A stretch of 64,000 nucleotides of DNA, taken from the NCBI GenBank assembly GCA_950295325.1, contig OX485803.1, positions 49,305,554 through 49,369,553 on the forward strand. Direction: 5' to 3'. The position numbers and the translations under genes were made by a program. Under the pieces are notes generated by a model that did no database searches, was not told where the DNA came from, and saw nothing but the letters and a program-made list of their open reading frames with translations. How positions within the stretch are numbered: the first letter of the stretch is position 1; each line of letters begins with the position of its first letter. Below are positions 11,536 to 23,998 of this stretch, piece after piece. Source of the DNA: Polytrichum commune (taxonomy: Eukaryota > Streptophyta > Polytrichopsida > Polytrichales > Polytrichaceae).

Positions 11536-12707
11536 AATTGAAAAGAGAACTATGAATAGATTATTATAGAAATAACCTTGGCATTTATCCGTTGCATAAG
11601 TGGTACCCAAGTTCCTATTGATGATTGACTCATGACCAACCTTAGTGGTGTAATTAAGAAAATGACCTCCATCAATCCATCGCCAACGGTCCGGGTCCCA
11701 TCCAAAGGTGGTTACTTTGTCGTAGAAGAAGATAATTTATCATTTTTTCCATCATTTTTAGGTCTTTTATTAGTGTGAATAATTTTAACCTCGTGGAAAA
11801 AAAAACATGTCATCTCCCCAAGAGGGTGTTCCCATTCCCTAAGGCACCGTGAGTAGGTGCCTACTGAAAAACATTGTACCGGAAGTGGCAACGTTAAGAT
11901 TGTAAAAATTGCATGCATGAGGATGCAAAATTGGTGACACATTGGAAAACAAAGGTCGGGTGTTCTTCACCATTAATGTAGAACTCGATCCATTGTCCGG
12001 GTTGGATAGTATCTAAATCGGATCCAATAAGTGGCGCCATTGTCTAGAGATATTGTCTGTCACCTCCCTCCAATCCCTTTCCTCTGTTGGCGATAGTTTA
12101 AATTTCTCTTGCGCTCTATCTCATGTAATGAAATTCCGTGAGTCACAATGGTTAATTATCATTGAAGTCAAATCTTTGATTATTTTATGCAAAAATATTC
12201 ATGGACTTGGGTTGAGAGTTGGGTCTAGTTTTTTACTCTACCCAACTCGCAATACAAGTCCCAAACCTCACCTCCAAAAAGCGTTGCCATGTAGGCATCT
12301 ATGCCATAGTTGGGACTTAGGACTTGGGACCCCATGTGAACCGGCTCTGAGATGAAGTGGTGGTCCCCATTGTCTTGCTACGAATCTACGAACTTTGAAA
12401 GTGACGAATCTATTCAAAATTTTGTTTTGAAATTACGTGAAGTACTTCAAAATTTGTTTGAAATGGTTGGACTGAGTTAGAGTAGAGGCACCTATAACCG
12501 ATCACTTAAGAGGTTTTGCACCACATTTGGAGAAGTATAAGGCAATACAACTTTTTCTCATGTAGGTAGATGGAAATCAAGAGAATTGCAAAAGAAGTCT
12601 GTAATCATATTCCTTAGATTGATATTATTGTAAAGACTCAAAACTGAGGACATGTGCCATGGCACTATTGACTATCTGGTGATACCATAACCAAAGTTGG
12701 AGACTTA

Positions 12708-12831
12708 GGATTAGTTTCCATGTAAACCGCTTCGCCCACCAGATTCTAGTGGAAATATAGGTTCCATCATGTGGAATCTACATTTCAACTAGAATATGGT
12801 GGGCGAAGTGGACTATATGGAAACTAACCCC
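12708..12831. mobile_element. Short MITE of the GGGTGAGTTTCCATG family
   Basis: The ends GGATTAGTTTCCATG and, inverted, GGGGTTAGTTTCCATA enclose about 124 bases containing CGCCCACCAGATTCTAGTGG and its inverse. Flanking TA is shared on both sides. Related copies lie at 17560-18310, 18513-18634 and 49913-50315. Confidence 0.65.
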
Positions 12832-13012
12832 TAGAAACCATGAAACGTGAAATCTTTTTTTAACCACCCACAAAAAGAAGTTATTGAAATCAATCCCAAC
12901 CTAATCGAAATTATGGCACCCTATAGATTACCAATGGGTCTTGATCGAGAATTAATGGCTCTACTATACACCAAACCATCCATTGTCTTTATTTAGCTTT
13001 GAAGTTGTGAAA

Positions 13013-13372
13013 CTACACTAAATATGATATTTAGTGTCAAACAATGATTCATGTCACTATCGTAACTTTTTGGATGACACTTCTTATGACTAATTGAACA
13101 AATATTGCCATGGATGATGGATGAGTTCATCCCATTGGCCAAAACCCTACCTTCTCTTGTCAGCAACTTGTGATGCAATATTGTCATGGATGATTGAAAT
13201 TTGGATGGAAAATCACTTGGTAAGTGACAGTTTTTGCAACATTGCAAGTCGATACTTCCCCCAAAAAGGTACAAAGAATGACAAATAATGTTGGGTTGAC
13301 ATTTAGTGTTGGTGACACTACACCACAGTTTATAATTAGAATTGGTGACACTAAATATCAAATTTAATGTAG
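13013..13372. mobile_element. Small palindromic element (CTACACTAAATATGATATTT family), copy 2
   Basis: The left end CTACACTAAATATGATATTT is inverted at the right end ending 13372. The interior ('catgtcactatcgtaacttt' and 'acaaataatgttgggttgac') is shared with the copy at 55248-56128, showing one family. AAA flanks both ends. Non-coding. Confidence 0.75.
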
Positions 13373-13644
13373 AAACCTTTCAAAGGCACCAGTATAAGCT
13401 TACATTCTATGGCCTATACAATAGTTCATACAAACCTCAAGAAGTATCAAAGTCAAAGTACACTTGATCTAATAGAATGAAACTATCATCAAAAAATATC
13501 TTGTCCAAATGAACCTTGCAAGGTAGTTGTTTTTGCAGTGAACACCAACCCCACTACTTGTTTGATGTATAATTAGGGTTCCATTTGAGATGGTCAAATA
13601 GAACGCTCGGTATCAAGGTGGTGTCACTTGTTTCGATGACCTTC

Positions 13645-13869
13645 CACTAGAAGAAATCTTGTCCATTTCAACCGGCCTTGCGACTAGGCCATCACGACTC
13701 GCACCCAAAAAATGCATAAACAAATCAATTTGGTTGGCAACCGGGGGGGCACCCTCCATGGGTACACCACGGGTACCTGTCGGGTGCCAACAAATTGATT
13801 TGTTTATACATTTTTTGGGTGCACAAGTCGCGATGGCCTCGGTTGAAATGGACAAGATTTCTTCTAGTG
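13645..13869. mobile_element. CACTA-type MITE, 225 bp hairpin
   Basis: It begins CACTAGAAGAAATCTTGTCC and ends with the inverse (GGACAAGATTTCTTCTAGTG). The flanks are TTC at 13642-13644 and 13870-13872. The arms pair over about 100 bases around a centre near 13750, so transcribed RNA would form a long hairpin. The ends match those of the larger element in which it sits. The two in-frame open stretches on each strand are a by-product of the palindrome. Confidence 0.85.
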
Positions 13870-15659
13870 TTCACTACTTTGAGGGTGACTGGCACCATTA
13901 TCAATTGCACAATGACCACCAAGGGTGGCATTGGATACCATCCAAGATGGCAATCGGGGTGAGGGTAAGTTGGTGTTGTGTTGGGGTAGGGTGTTGAGGG
14001 GATGGAGTTGGATGGGTATATAGGGTAAACGAGTTATTGTTAGATGTTATGTGGTGGGTATTTAGTTGGGATTGGGTGCATATTGGATAGGTATTGGGTA
14101 GATATTAGGGTTTGGGGTATGATCTTGGGTTGAAGATTTGGTGTTAGTGAGTGTTGGTTGTTTGGTTACAAAAGGCGGTTTACATTTGCTTAAGGGACAA
14201 TTCCCTTAGCATGAGATGAGCCAACAAAAGGTTTCTTCCACTCATTACCCAAGTAGATCTTCTTGTAAGACTTACCAGCCCACAACGGGGCCCTGCAATA
14301 TTGGTTCTTGAGCTTTTGCCCAACTCCCATACCTCGTGTCTTTTGTTATCACGCACATGCACAGGATACCATCAGTAATGATTCCAATGTAAGAACTGCA
14401 AAACCCAATCAAAGAAATACCACAAAAGAAACACATGGCTTCCAATCCCCAACCCACAACAACTCATTGCTGCAAAATTTCACATCTACACCTTTGTAAG
14501 GTAGACATGTGTTGTGTGACACTTTTCTCTCTGCACCCACTTCTGATAGGATATAAAACATGAATTTAATGCAAGATGATTAGCAAATCCAAATCGAATA
14601 ATTTTCGGAGCTCGTATGAATATCTTGAGTGAAGATTCTCGTGCTCATTTAGGGCTCATATAGGTCCCCACAACAATGCTGCCCATTGAACCTAGAATGA
14701 TGAGCATATTTTGAGCACGTAGTCCAATCTTTTCTAAACACGTGTATTTTTGGTGTCTGACTTTAAATCCAGACCGAGTCACATACCACTCAAACATAGA
14801 TCTCCAGACTATTGTTTTGTTGGAATTAGGCACGTCTAACTAAGTGAGCTCAGAATGAGAAATCCAAACTGTGCACAGAAGCTATCCAAAGACATTTCAT
14901 CAAAGAAGTGCATGAACCCTAAGTAAATATGACAATGTGGGAATCACCGCAGGCATGAGAAAGCCAGATATTATCGGAACACCTTGCAACATCGACGTGT
15001 ACTAGATCCAACCTAAAATTAAGGAGCAGTCATATAAGACCCAACTATATGCGTCACAGAGAAAATTTGGGCACGGAAACAGTGACCCTGGTTGAAAACA
15101 AACGAAGGCCTTAGTGTGTTAAAAACTAGAGCATAACTTATGTAGCTTAATTGTCGGAAATCAGGATGATCCATCACATCATAATTAGGATGTGAACCTA
15201 TCTCTGATAACCAGGCATCTTTCTTTTTTTCTACACATCATCTGTGCTCCAGATGATGTGAGAAAACACAAACCAAACGACAAAAACAACTAAAGCCAAC
15301 ACTTTCTTCTCCATGAGTAATTCTGAGGATAATTCTACCAGCTGAGAATCTCCGCCATCTTCTCAATGCAAAACAATACTAAAAACTTGTACCCACACTA
15401 ATTAGGTTATCTCATAAACAAAGAAAGGATAACAAGCATCACCGACGTTTACTGCCACAACGTACAACACGACATTGCAGTGCTATAAGTGTGTGATCTC
15501 ATTGAACCAAAAACCTCGCCCTCAATGCAAAGTATTGAATCTCCACAGTAAAAGGAACAAGTTGTTGCGGATTTGTATGCAGTTGGTTCGTAAGGTGCTT
15601 CAAATGGGATTAGGGTTTGCAAGCAACGATAGTCATAAGTGAAGAGACAGTTACCCAAA

Positions 15660-15839
15660 TTAGACGAGACGAGACAACGTACCCCATGGTGCACGGCTTG
15701 TGAAGTAGGCAAAGTTGCCGAGGTCGATGAGCGAGGAGGGGAGGAGGATTGCTAGATGGTGATGGGAGGCCACAACGAGGACGGCCTGCGACAGGGAGGA
15801 GAGGCACTGGACGGCGATGGAGGCGACGACGAGGGCGGC
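15660..15839 (-). pseudogene. GC-rich exon-like fragment, membrane-protein-like
   Basis: In this AT-rich region about 180 bases stand out by high GC and GC-rich third codon positions on the minus strand. The frame reads AALVVASIAVQCLSSLSQ, then AVLVVASHHHLAILLP and LIDLGNFAYFTSRAPWG, then a stop. Just upstream is TTGTAG, which could be a splice acceptor, and GG|GTACGT inside could be a donor. This is what a captured exon of a polytopic membrane protein would look like. I do not recognise the family. It has no visible continuation on either side and lies inside the CACTA-like element. Confidence 0.4.
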
Positions 15840-16262
15840 CTACAAGGTGGCAGGAACGAGTGCCATAAACAGAGGAGCTTTTAGGGTTTGGCGCTCTTAG
15901 GAGAACCTTTGTCTTGTTATCCCTCCAAATCACACAACATCCCAACTCACATCCGCAGCCCATGCAAAGAACTTGGAAAAGGCCAAAAGTGGCAAGTCTT
16001 TGACCTAAAATGTATATGTTGAACACCAAAACAAACACCCAATGGCCACCACGCGGTCACTAAAGTAGTGAGAGTCGCTCGTGCCGGGTGCATTGGTACC
16101 AAAATACACAATAAAAATTATAACAAAGTCGGTATTAATCCAATCGCACCCAATTTGCAGCCAAAACAACAACGAAAATGAGGGTGACAGTATAGTGACA
16201 TAGAATTGAGAGGTAATCGCTATCACAAGGCATGGTTCATTTGGACACGGTTTCTTCTAGTG

Positions 16263-17519
16263 TATGTTCAACACAACAAACATCAAGTCAAAATATAGTA
16301 ACAATGGTCAGTAAGAAATGCGTGGTATGTTTTAGATGGAATCGGTTTTGACATTTCCAATTGAAATAACAATATATATATATATATATAGCCTACATAT
16401 GATCATGTCTTGAAACCCTAAATGAATCTCTCAGACATCTAAAGATGCAATACTTTGTTGTGCTTTGTGCTTATGTGCTTTGATTTTGTTCAAATTTGTA
16501 GATTTGAACCGGTTGAAACAAGTGTGAATTTGCAGCCAAAATTGAAGAGCTTTTTCATTTTTAATGAACTCAAATCTTCCCATCATTTCTTTTTAAAATA
16601 CGCATGGGCTGATTGAAAATATGCAATTGATAGACGAGGTAATTTTAGGTTGGAACTCTCTTGGCAATCCCACATTAGAATAATACTTTAAAATCTTAAA
16701 TGCCTCCATACAATGTCTTCAAGCCAGTGCCCGGGAAGTTTTTGGGCATATATAGTCGGTCAAGATCCTCGTGATTCTAAATCTAGCCGGTTACATGTTG
16801 ACATCATCTTCCAGTTTTGCTTTCATTCATTCGAGGTATATTCTTTTACAAATTCCTCTAAAATGATCGGTGATTTTCTTATATAAAGTCTCCAACTTCA
16901 ACCGGTTATTTCTGAAACTCAACCGGTTCATATGTAACTAACTGACAGTTCTCCCCGGACAGTGCTTCAAGCCCATAATGGGCCACTTGGACCGTTAAGG
17001 GTTCAAGTGTTTGTCCTGTGGTTACGCTATGTGCTGTGAATTTGTTTGAAATCATAGATTCAAGCCAATTAAAACCGTGTGGATTCTCAGCCAAAATCAA
17101 ATCATCACTCCCTAGAGAGCCTGAGCTAATAGAGTAATCCATTAATAGAGTTTTAGTAGGGAGTTGGTTGTTTCGCATGCACAACTTTCCATGTTCGGTA
17201 AGTTTTAGGTGCATGCTTGGAGTCAATGTGGAGGTTTGAACGAAGCACATTCCATATTGATTCATTGGGTACCAAACTCATTTTAGCATGCCAATATTAA
17301 CTCGACCGGTTGAGTTAATGGACTGGGCAGGTTTTAGCATAATTAAGTTACTCCAGGTCCTCATGAGACTTCAACAAGTGCTATGGAACGTGATAAATTT
17401 ATGGCGTTGATACTGTGCCATGTTGTCACAATATGTTTGTGTCCTAGTGTGAGTCAATCAATCCATCCTGACACTTTTCCATCTGCCTTGACCATTTCGC
17501 CAGTCGCCTTCACTTCCAT
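16263..17519. other. Intergenic AT-rich DNA, no gene seen
   Basis: Contains a (TA)n run at about 16371-16391 and scattered ACCGGTT motifs. Short open frames only, none with recognisable motifs. Confidence 0.5.
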
Positions 17520-17559
17520 GAGAATAAGGTTTCGCCCACCAGATTCTAGTGGGAATAAG

Positions 17560-18310
17560 GTTGAGTTTCCTGCATGCCACTCACCCACGAGATTCTAGAT
17601 AATAGTGGGTCAGAGGTGTTTGCATGTAGTTAGTTATGCACAAGCTGCCATCCAACTACATTTTGGCGGTCTATTAGAACGCGGAGGGTCGTGGACACAT
17701 GCCAACAGACTTCCATGCGCCCACTAGAGAATTTTTAACCTACAAGTGTCGGTCATCAAAGAATTGAGCCCGGTTGAAGACTCAAGAGAACCGATGTTGA
17801 TGTAGAACTCCATCGTTTGAAATCGGAAGGAGGAGGTTAGTAGGTGGACCCGGATTTGAGAAGATGGGAGTAGCTAGTTGACACATACAAACCCTACCCC
17901 GCCATATTCCATATACATTTGGGCGGGTTTGTCCTTATTCACACTAGAATTTGGTGGGTAGGCAACCTACATGGGAAAACACCCTAAGGACAAACCTGCC
18001 CAAATGTAGATAGAATTTGGTGCGGTAGAGTTCATATGTGCCAACTAGCTACTTTCATCTTCTCAAACATGGGCCCACCTACTAACGTCCTCCTCCTAAA
18101 AGTGCTCTTTGATCCTTTCGGTGAGCGGTACTTGTAGGTCAAAAAATGTTGTAATGAACACATGGAAGTCTTGCAGCATGTGTCCACCACCCTCCACATT
18201 CTAGTAGGCAACTAGAATGTGCTTGGTTGGCGGCTTGTGCATATCTACATGTGAACACCTCCAACCCAATTTTACCTAGAATCTAGCGGGTGAGCAACCT
18301 ACATGGAAAC
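17560..18310. mobile_element. Head-to-head pair (foldback) of the GGGTGAG MITE family
   Basis: Two copies of the element also present at 49913-50315 face each other around about 17938-17986. The right arm (about 17987-18310) runs in the same order as 49913-50315: GGACAAACC, GTGCCAACTAGCTA, CACCTACTAAC, GACACTTGTAGG, ACCTCCAACCCA, ACATGGAAACTCACCC. The left arm is its inverse. No coding capacity. Confidence 0.7.
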
Positions 18311-18512
18311 TCACCCTAACATGGGCGCATCATAAATCGGGATAATGTTTGTCTTGTTGTCATACATATGGGCTTGATGATGTTATCATTCATATGATGA
18401 TGGGATGATAAATCCACATTTTCTAGATTCTTGATAATCATAAAACATTGTAATTGCAGTATGAATTCGGTGAATGCACATACACACTAATATGGTCTAG
18501 TTGGTGCACTAT

Positions 18513-18634
18513 AGGTTACTTTTTATGTAGGCCACTCGCCCACGAAATTATAGTGGAAATGTAGATTCCACATGGTGGCACCTACATCTCCATTAGAATC
18601 TCCGTGGGCAAGAAACCAACATGAAAACTAAGCA
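18513..18634. mobile_element. Short MITE of the GGGTGAG family
   Basis: About 120 bases with ends resembling ATGTAGGCCACTCGCCCACG and an inverted counterpart. Same size class as the copy at 12708-12831. Exact borders are uncertain. Confidence 0.5.
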
Positions 18635-18954
18635 TAATTTGGTCCATTTAGCATTCTAAAAGGTGAAAGTTAATCTTCAACTCTTAGGAGTCTCAATTCA
18701 ACCATGTCAATAAATTCCTTGTTTAATGCTCACCACTATTACTCGATCCTCTTTCAACAAGCTTAGTAGCTTCCCCATATTAACCCTTCATTGCCCTAGG
18801 TGCATATCAATGAGTTGTAAACTTTACGACCACTCTTGATGTCAATGGCATGCATTTGCCCCCCTCTACACGGGTCACCTCATAAATATAAATAAATCAA
18901 ATGGCTACTTCTATGTGAAAGATACCAACATTATAAAGTGAAATATACATAACA

Positions 18955-18986
18955 TTAAAATTAAAATTAAAATTAAAATTAAAACA
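18955..18986. repeat. (ATTAAA)n hexanucleotide repeat
   Basis: Five consecutive ATTAAA-type units, seen directly. Confidence 0.9.
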
Positions 18987-19967
18987 TTCATTGGTCTTCA
19001 AGTTGAAGTGTTCAAGTCAAAAGAAACATAACTAAAATCTTATTTTCTTCTAAATACATGTGACGGGATGGATGCAATCCATATTTAAGATCTAGAATAG
19101 TTGTATAAATTTGGAACACATTTGTTTTAAATTCCAAATTCCAAATTCAAACCTCATATACTTGATAATTCTATCCACTCAATACGAATGACACTCGGGG
19201 GGTTCACTCCCTCTTATATTTTGCATACACGTGCGTTCGGAACCTATTTATTGGGGGGGGGGTATTTACCTTGCAGAAAAAGATTATAAGGTGATGGTAT
19301 TTTACATGTAAACATGTTTCACTATTTTAAAATCCCCTATTTTACATGTACATTTTTTACAAAATTTATCTACAATGAATATATTGGACCTTATTTTTTA
19401 TCGCACGTTGTTCTACGATTTTCGCCAGTGAACCCCCCGAGGAATGACACAAATTCATGAGCCTATTGGTGTGAGCGGACTCTTCAAGCTTATTTTGTGG
19501 GTTATACATAGGCCTACCTTCATTTTGGGGGCAACCTGAGAAAAATATTTTGAGATTGCCCAAGGAAATTTTCTAATATGCCTAATTAAGGAATCATTAT
19601 ATTTTAGGGGTTTCCAACAAAAGGACTTTAATTTTGGGGTTGCCCAACAATTCTTTAGGGATGCTCAAATAAGCATGTATCTAATGCTAACAAGTGATTA
19701 TAATTGGATTCTTCATTTGAACCTCCTCAAGAATGTGGTGTTAGTCCTATAAACGAGCTACCCTTAAAGCTAGCAAAATTTGCCTACCAATAGGTAGACA
19801 ACTCCCTTATATTTATAAAGTAGGTATTGGCTACAATGGAACACAAAGAAGAACTTCTGGACTTGGTGGGTGTGCATGTGCGTGTACATGTTTTACATTG
19901 AGCTTAATGTGTTTAGGTATTATATTGAATGAATGAACGAGTCATCTTTAGTTGATTGATGAATAGT

Positions 19968-20700
19968 GTTCTCCCTCATTAGTATGACAAGTTTGGGAAA
20001 CACAAAAAATCGTATTATCGACATGTCGTCCTCTCGTTAATATGATAGATGGTATAAAGTTGTCATACTATTTAGGGAATACGAAAACACAAGTACTATG
20101 AGCTTTAAAATATATACAACGAGTTCAAGCAGTATAGATGGTACGAAATAATAACTCATAACTCCAAACAAATACAAATGTTCTCAATACCTCTTGAAAT
20201 AGGACTCCAAAGATCTCTGGTGTTGCCTACCCAGGTTAGCAACTGTCGTCTTATTTGAATTCCCTACTAACTTTTGAAAACTAATAACTTCATTAACATA
20301 AAACTAATAAGAGTTTTCTAATAATAAAAACTAGACAACAATGATGCATGGCGTTTAGGCAATGTACTAGGCAAGATGCCACTCTAACCCTAACCATGTC
20401 CATTCTACATTAGTAACCCTAGTTTTCACTAAGTTCCCAATGATAAGTGAAGTTCCCAAGTAGTTCCAAAGTGAAAACGGATGTATTTTAGATGTACATA
20501 ACATAGATGAAAGGAATTTCAGCATTGACTACCTCTTTAATATGACAAATCGGAGATTCTAAATGGCGCATTATCGAGTGTTGTAGTCGTGTAAAAGAAG
20601 GAGTTTTAAACTCAAAGATTTTGGTCTTGCAAAAACGTGTCGTAATGTCGAGGGTGTCGTATAAACGAGTGTCGTACTAAGGAGGTTAGATTGTATGGCA
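19968..20700. repeat. Dispersed ~750-bp repeat, copy 1
   Basis: This stretch is collinear with 56361-57147 in the same orientation. Shared blocks include CTCCAAAGATCTCTGGTGTT, CTAACCCTAACCATGTCCAT, AAGTTCCCAATGATAAGTGA and GAGGGTGTCGTATAAAC. The ends look like weak inverted repeats (left CTCCCTCATTAGTATGACA, right inverse CCTCCTTAGTACGACA), suggesting a non-autonomous DNA transposon. Target duplication not resolved. Confidence 0.7.
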
Positions 20701-22106
20701 ACCACTTAAAGAGTGCATGAAGACAAAGGTTTGTAATACAAAGTGGAGATGTCGAATCCCAAGCTCTATGGAATTGTGGAATAAATGTGACTCTGTGTAT
20801 TTCATGGACCACAATCCTACTAGAAAAGTCTCTTGCTACAACACTATTCGATATTTCTCACACTACTAGAAATTGCAAGCAAAAACGGTGAGGGTTATTG
20901 GAATTCATATTATTTGAATCTTTAATTATGGATTGTATGAACATAGCACACCTAAAGATAATGCAAGGACATGGACCTCGAGAGTAACTGGGGCACATGG
21001 ATATTAAACCAAGTGTCATTTTATGCACACTTGTAAGCATAAATATCATTGATTGAGGATGTGTGCCCGTCTGGTGTCTACAAAAGGCTCTTGAAGAAGA
21101 TGCACGTGCAAAACTATAAACTATAATCTCAAAAAAATCAGCAATCTCTTGATAATTAAGCAAATTAGATCTTAAATAATAATTGGGGCCCATGAAGGTA
21201 GTGAATGTGGTTGCAATGTTGTCACATTAATACCTTATGGGTTAGAAGTATAGCCAATCCCTCATATTTGATCTAGATTGGTATTTGTGGCTCTAAAAGG
21301 TGGTGGTAGAATATTATAAAGAAATTTAACAAGTTGTGTTTGGTAAAGGGTTTGGAGGCCATAGAAAAAGAGCTATCAACTATTTATTGATGCACACGAT
21401 TTGGAATGCACACCGTTCCAATCCTTCGCGAATAATAGAATATAGTGTATTCTCACATTTTCCGAGGGCCTTGCAATGCCTTGAGTAATTACAACCTCAT
21501 TCTTGCCTCCCTTCCAAGTTCCCCATCGATCCCACATGCCCACCCCCTTTGGCTCGGCTTTCTTTGTTCACAAATCAAGGTTTATGCTTCATGCGTGCAC
21601 TTACAACATAAACCATTTCCCAAATTTTAGTCTCTTTATTTTAATGTAAAGCTTTTGGAGTGCTTGTCGTTGCATTCACGTATTAACTTGTAGGAAATGA
21701 GGATTTGAATTGACGAATGTGGGCCTACAACTTGAAGATGAAGTGCCACCATAATCTATGTTGAATGCAACAAGGGAGTCTTATTTTTTCTTGCTTTGGC
21801 GGTGCCTTTAGCTAACCCTACAAACATGGGGTCTAAGCTTGTGTGAATCCTTTGCAAAGACACCACTATCACTTTTGAGAACCACAAATACCAATGTGAA
21901 TCAAACCCGGAGAATTAGCTATACTTCCCATCTCCAAAAAAAAATCATAAGCAACACTAGTGTAATTTTATATTGTTATAAAAGGTTATTGTTTGAGGCC
22001 ACAGGAGTCAGAAGGTCAATCTGGGTAGAATACACAGAACATTGAAGGAACTTGAAGACCCTACTATATTTATTTATTTTAAAATGAAGAGCATGTGAAG
22101 AGGACC
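20701..22106. other. Intergenic DNA, no gene seen
   Basis: No supported gene. A CACTACTAGAAATTGC string at about 20866 resembles a CACTA end, but I found no partner. Confidence 0.4.
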
Positions 22107-22109
22107 TAA

Positions 22110-22650
22110 GGGTCAATTTACACCATGGAACATGAAATCGGACCATGGAAGTTGGCCTTTTTCCATGGTCCGATTTGATGGTCCAACATTCATGGTCCAA
22201 TATCTTAATAAATCAATTTACAAAGCCTTTGGGCCCCTCACTAGGTCTAAATCAAACGGGGACCAAGAAAAATGGCCATGCACCAAAAGTGAATGTGCTG
22301 ATTTTTTTTAATATATGCCCCAAAAAATCAAGTTTGACCATTCTTTTGTCTTCTCTTCCCCACAAAACTTTTCATTGAAAATTTATTATAACATCACTTC
22401 TCTGCCATGGGCCCCTATCTTTTTTTAAACTATAGCATATCTTTTGCCTCTCCCACCGCAAAACCCGTTGAACCATGTTAGTGGATAATGTAGGCCTTGA
22501 CACATGTCTTATGGGGACCTCGAACTTCATGGTCACTCTAACATTATTTCCTTGGTGTAAACCAAAACAGTCCCGGGTTGAGTTCAACAACCAATCACAA
22601 ATTTTACAAGGCCTTGGGACAACTTCATAGTCCATGGTGTAAACAACCCC
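22110..22650. mobile_element. Tourist-like (PIF/Harbinger) MITE, 541 bp
   Basis: Left end GGGTCAATTTACACCATGG; right end inverted GGGGTTGTTTACACCATGG. Flanks are TAA at 22107-22109 and 22651-22653, the 3-bp TWA duplication typical of PIF/Harbinger. Interior non-coding, with repeated CATGGTCC motifs. Confidence 0.85.
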
Positions 22651-23476
22651 TAAGTGAATGAAATTTACATGTCTAATCTAAAATGCTCAAGGAACTCATG
22701 GATACCATTATGGACCATAACACCGTCCTACCCCATGTTGTTCTCAATATAATGTTATGACATTCAATTAATTTCCAATAGACTTTGACACAACTAGACA
22801 CCCGATCCATGATTCCCGTGCGGAATTTTATGTATTATAAAGATTAAAATTATATTTGTTTTGGTATTTTTATGAAATAATATAACATCCATCGAAGTCA
22901 CCTAGCTACTTGTGTTCCCTTTGCCTCCTCAAACATGGAATGATCGGCCCTATTGTCATCTCTTTAAAAAGTGTCAAAGAAATTATGATGAACAATACAT
23001 GCGGGTGTTGGGTTAAACTTGCACGTGTCTTCAAGAACGTTTAGGGCCCTTATTAAGCGTTGTTTCTTTGCCTTCGATGGATTCTCTTGGTTCCAAATGG
23101 GTGTTTATAAAGGTAATTCTTTGGGGGTCTTGCAAAGTAACTTATAGTGCCTATGGTTGTACATGTGAGTTTCGGTAGTTCCAATTAAAGTCTTTGAATC
23201 CGAATGATAACGATGTGAAGTGAAGGTTTAGAAAACTACTACAACCACATTCACTATTTTTTATGGGCCAATTAGGGTTTGATTTATTTTCATGAATGTG
23301 TTGATTCATGTGAGGCTTTAATCGCCAACTTGGGACATGTGCCATTCCCAAGATACTTTTACATTATACAAACTTATGTTTTTTTGTGTTGACTTCGAGG
23401 AGTTGGCATATTCATCCATCGAATGTGAAAGAGTATACAACTAAAGATTTGTTTAAACTAAAGGTTTATATTCAAT

Positions 23477-23998
23477 CACGGGTAGATCACTTAGTGGATT
23501 TTAAAAATGACGTGCGGCATAATATAGAGAGGATTAAAATCATTTGAAATAAAAATTATAAAGGAATTCCAAATAATGAAGGGACCATTAAATGTAGACA
23601 ATCCCATTATAAGTAAGTTAGATGGACACAAAACGTGGGCCATTATTTTTTGTAAAATTTATATAGGGGCTGAAGATAAGGATCCTAGAAGGTATGTAAA
23701 TGGGTTTAGGACTCATGGGGATGTTTGCACCCTTCTTTGTTTCCATGCTTTCCCTCAACACTCGTTAATTGCGTTAGGAAGTAGATTAGCTTTTATTACT
23801 TAAAAGGAATATAAAGTACAAAAAATTGCAGTGACTTGGACAATATAAGTAATGGAAGGGTGCAAACAAATGGGCCATTTTTGAAATATAAGTAATTATA
23901 GGGAGGCTTTAATTCAGCCCTTGAAGGTAAATAGCCCCAAAACAAAAAACCCCAGCCGCACATGGTGCACAAAAATGCCTTAGAGTGATCTACCCGTG
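23477..23998 (+). mobile_element. hAT-type MITE, 522 bp, copy 1
   Basis: Begins CACGGGTAGATCACTTAG and ends with the inverse AGTGATCTACCCGTG. Perfect 8-bp target duplication TATTCAAT at 23469-23476 and 23999-24006, the hAT signature. An internal open frame of about 75 codons (23576-23803) is preserved in the second copy with a single visible residue change. It has no known motif, and preservation is expected from recent common origin alone. Confidence 0.9.

Larger units (their letters stand above)
13487..16262. mobile_element. CACTA-like element with degenerate left end
   Basis: The right end, read on the minus strand from 16262, starts CACTAGAAGAAACCGTGTCC and continues AAATGAACC. The left end at 13487 starts CATCAAAAAATATCTTGTCC and also continues AAATGAACC. 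The two align without gaps, with most of the mismatches in the outermost bases. Both are flanked by TAT (13484-13486 and 16263-16265), a 3-bp duplication. No transposase is seen. The interior holds the 225-bp MITE at 13645-13869 and a GC-rich exon-like fragment at 15660-15839. The pairing of the two ends is inferred. Confidence 0.5.

Noticed and set aside
20866-20881. CACTACTAGAAATTGC as the end of a further CACTA element
   Set aside because: No inverted partner or matching triplet duplication was found in the window.
23576-23803. 75-codon frame as a real gene
   Set aside because: It occurs only inside the two hAT MITE copies. Shared recent origin explains the conservation, and no motif is seen.
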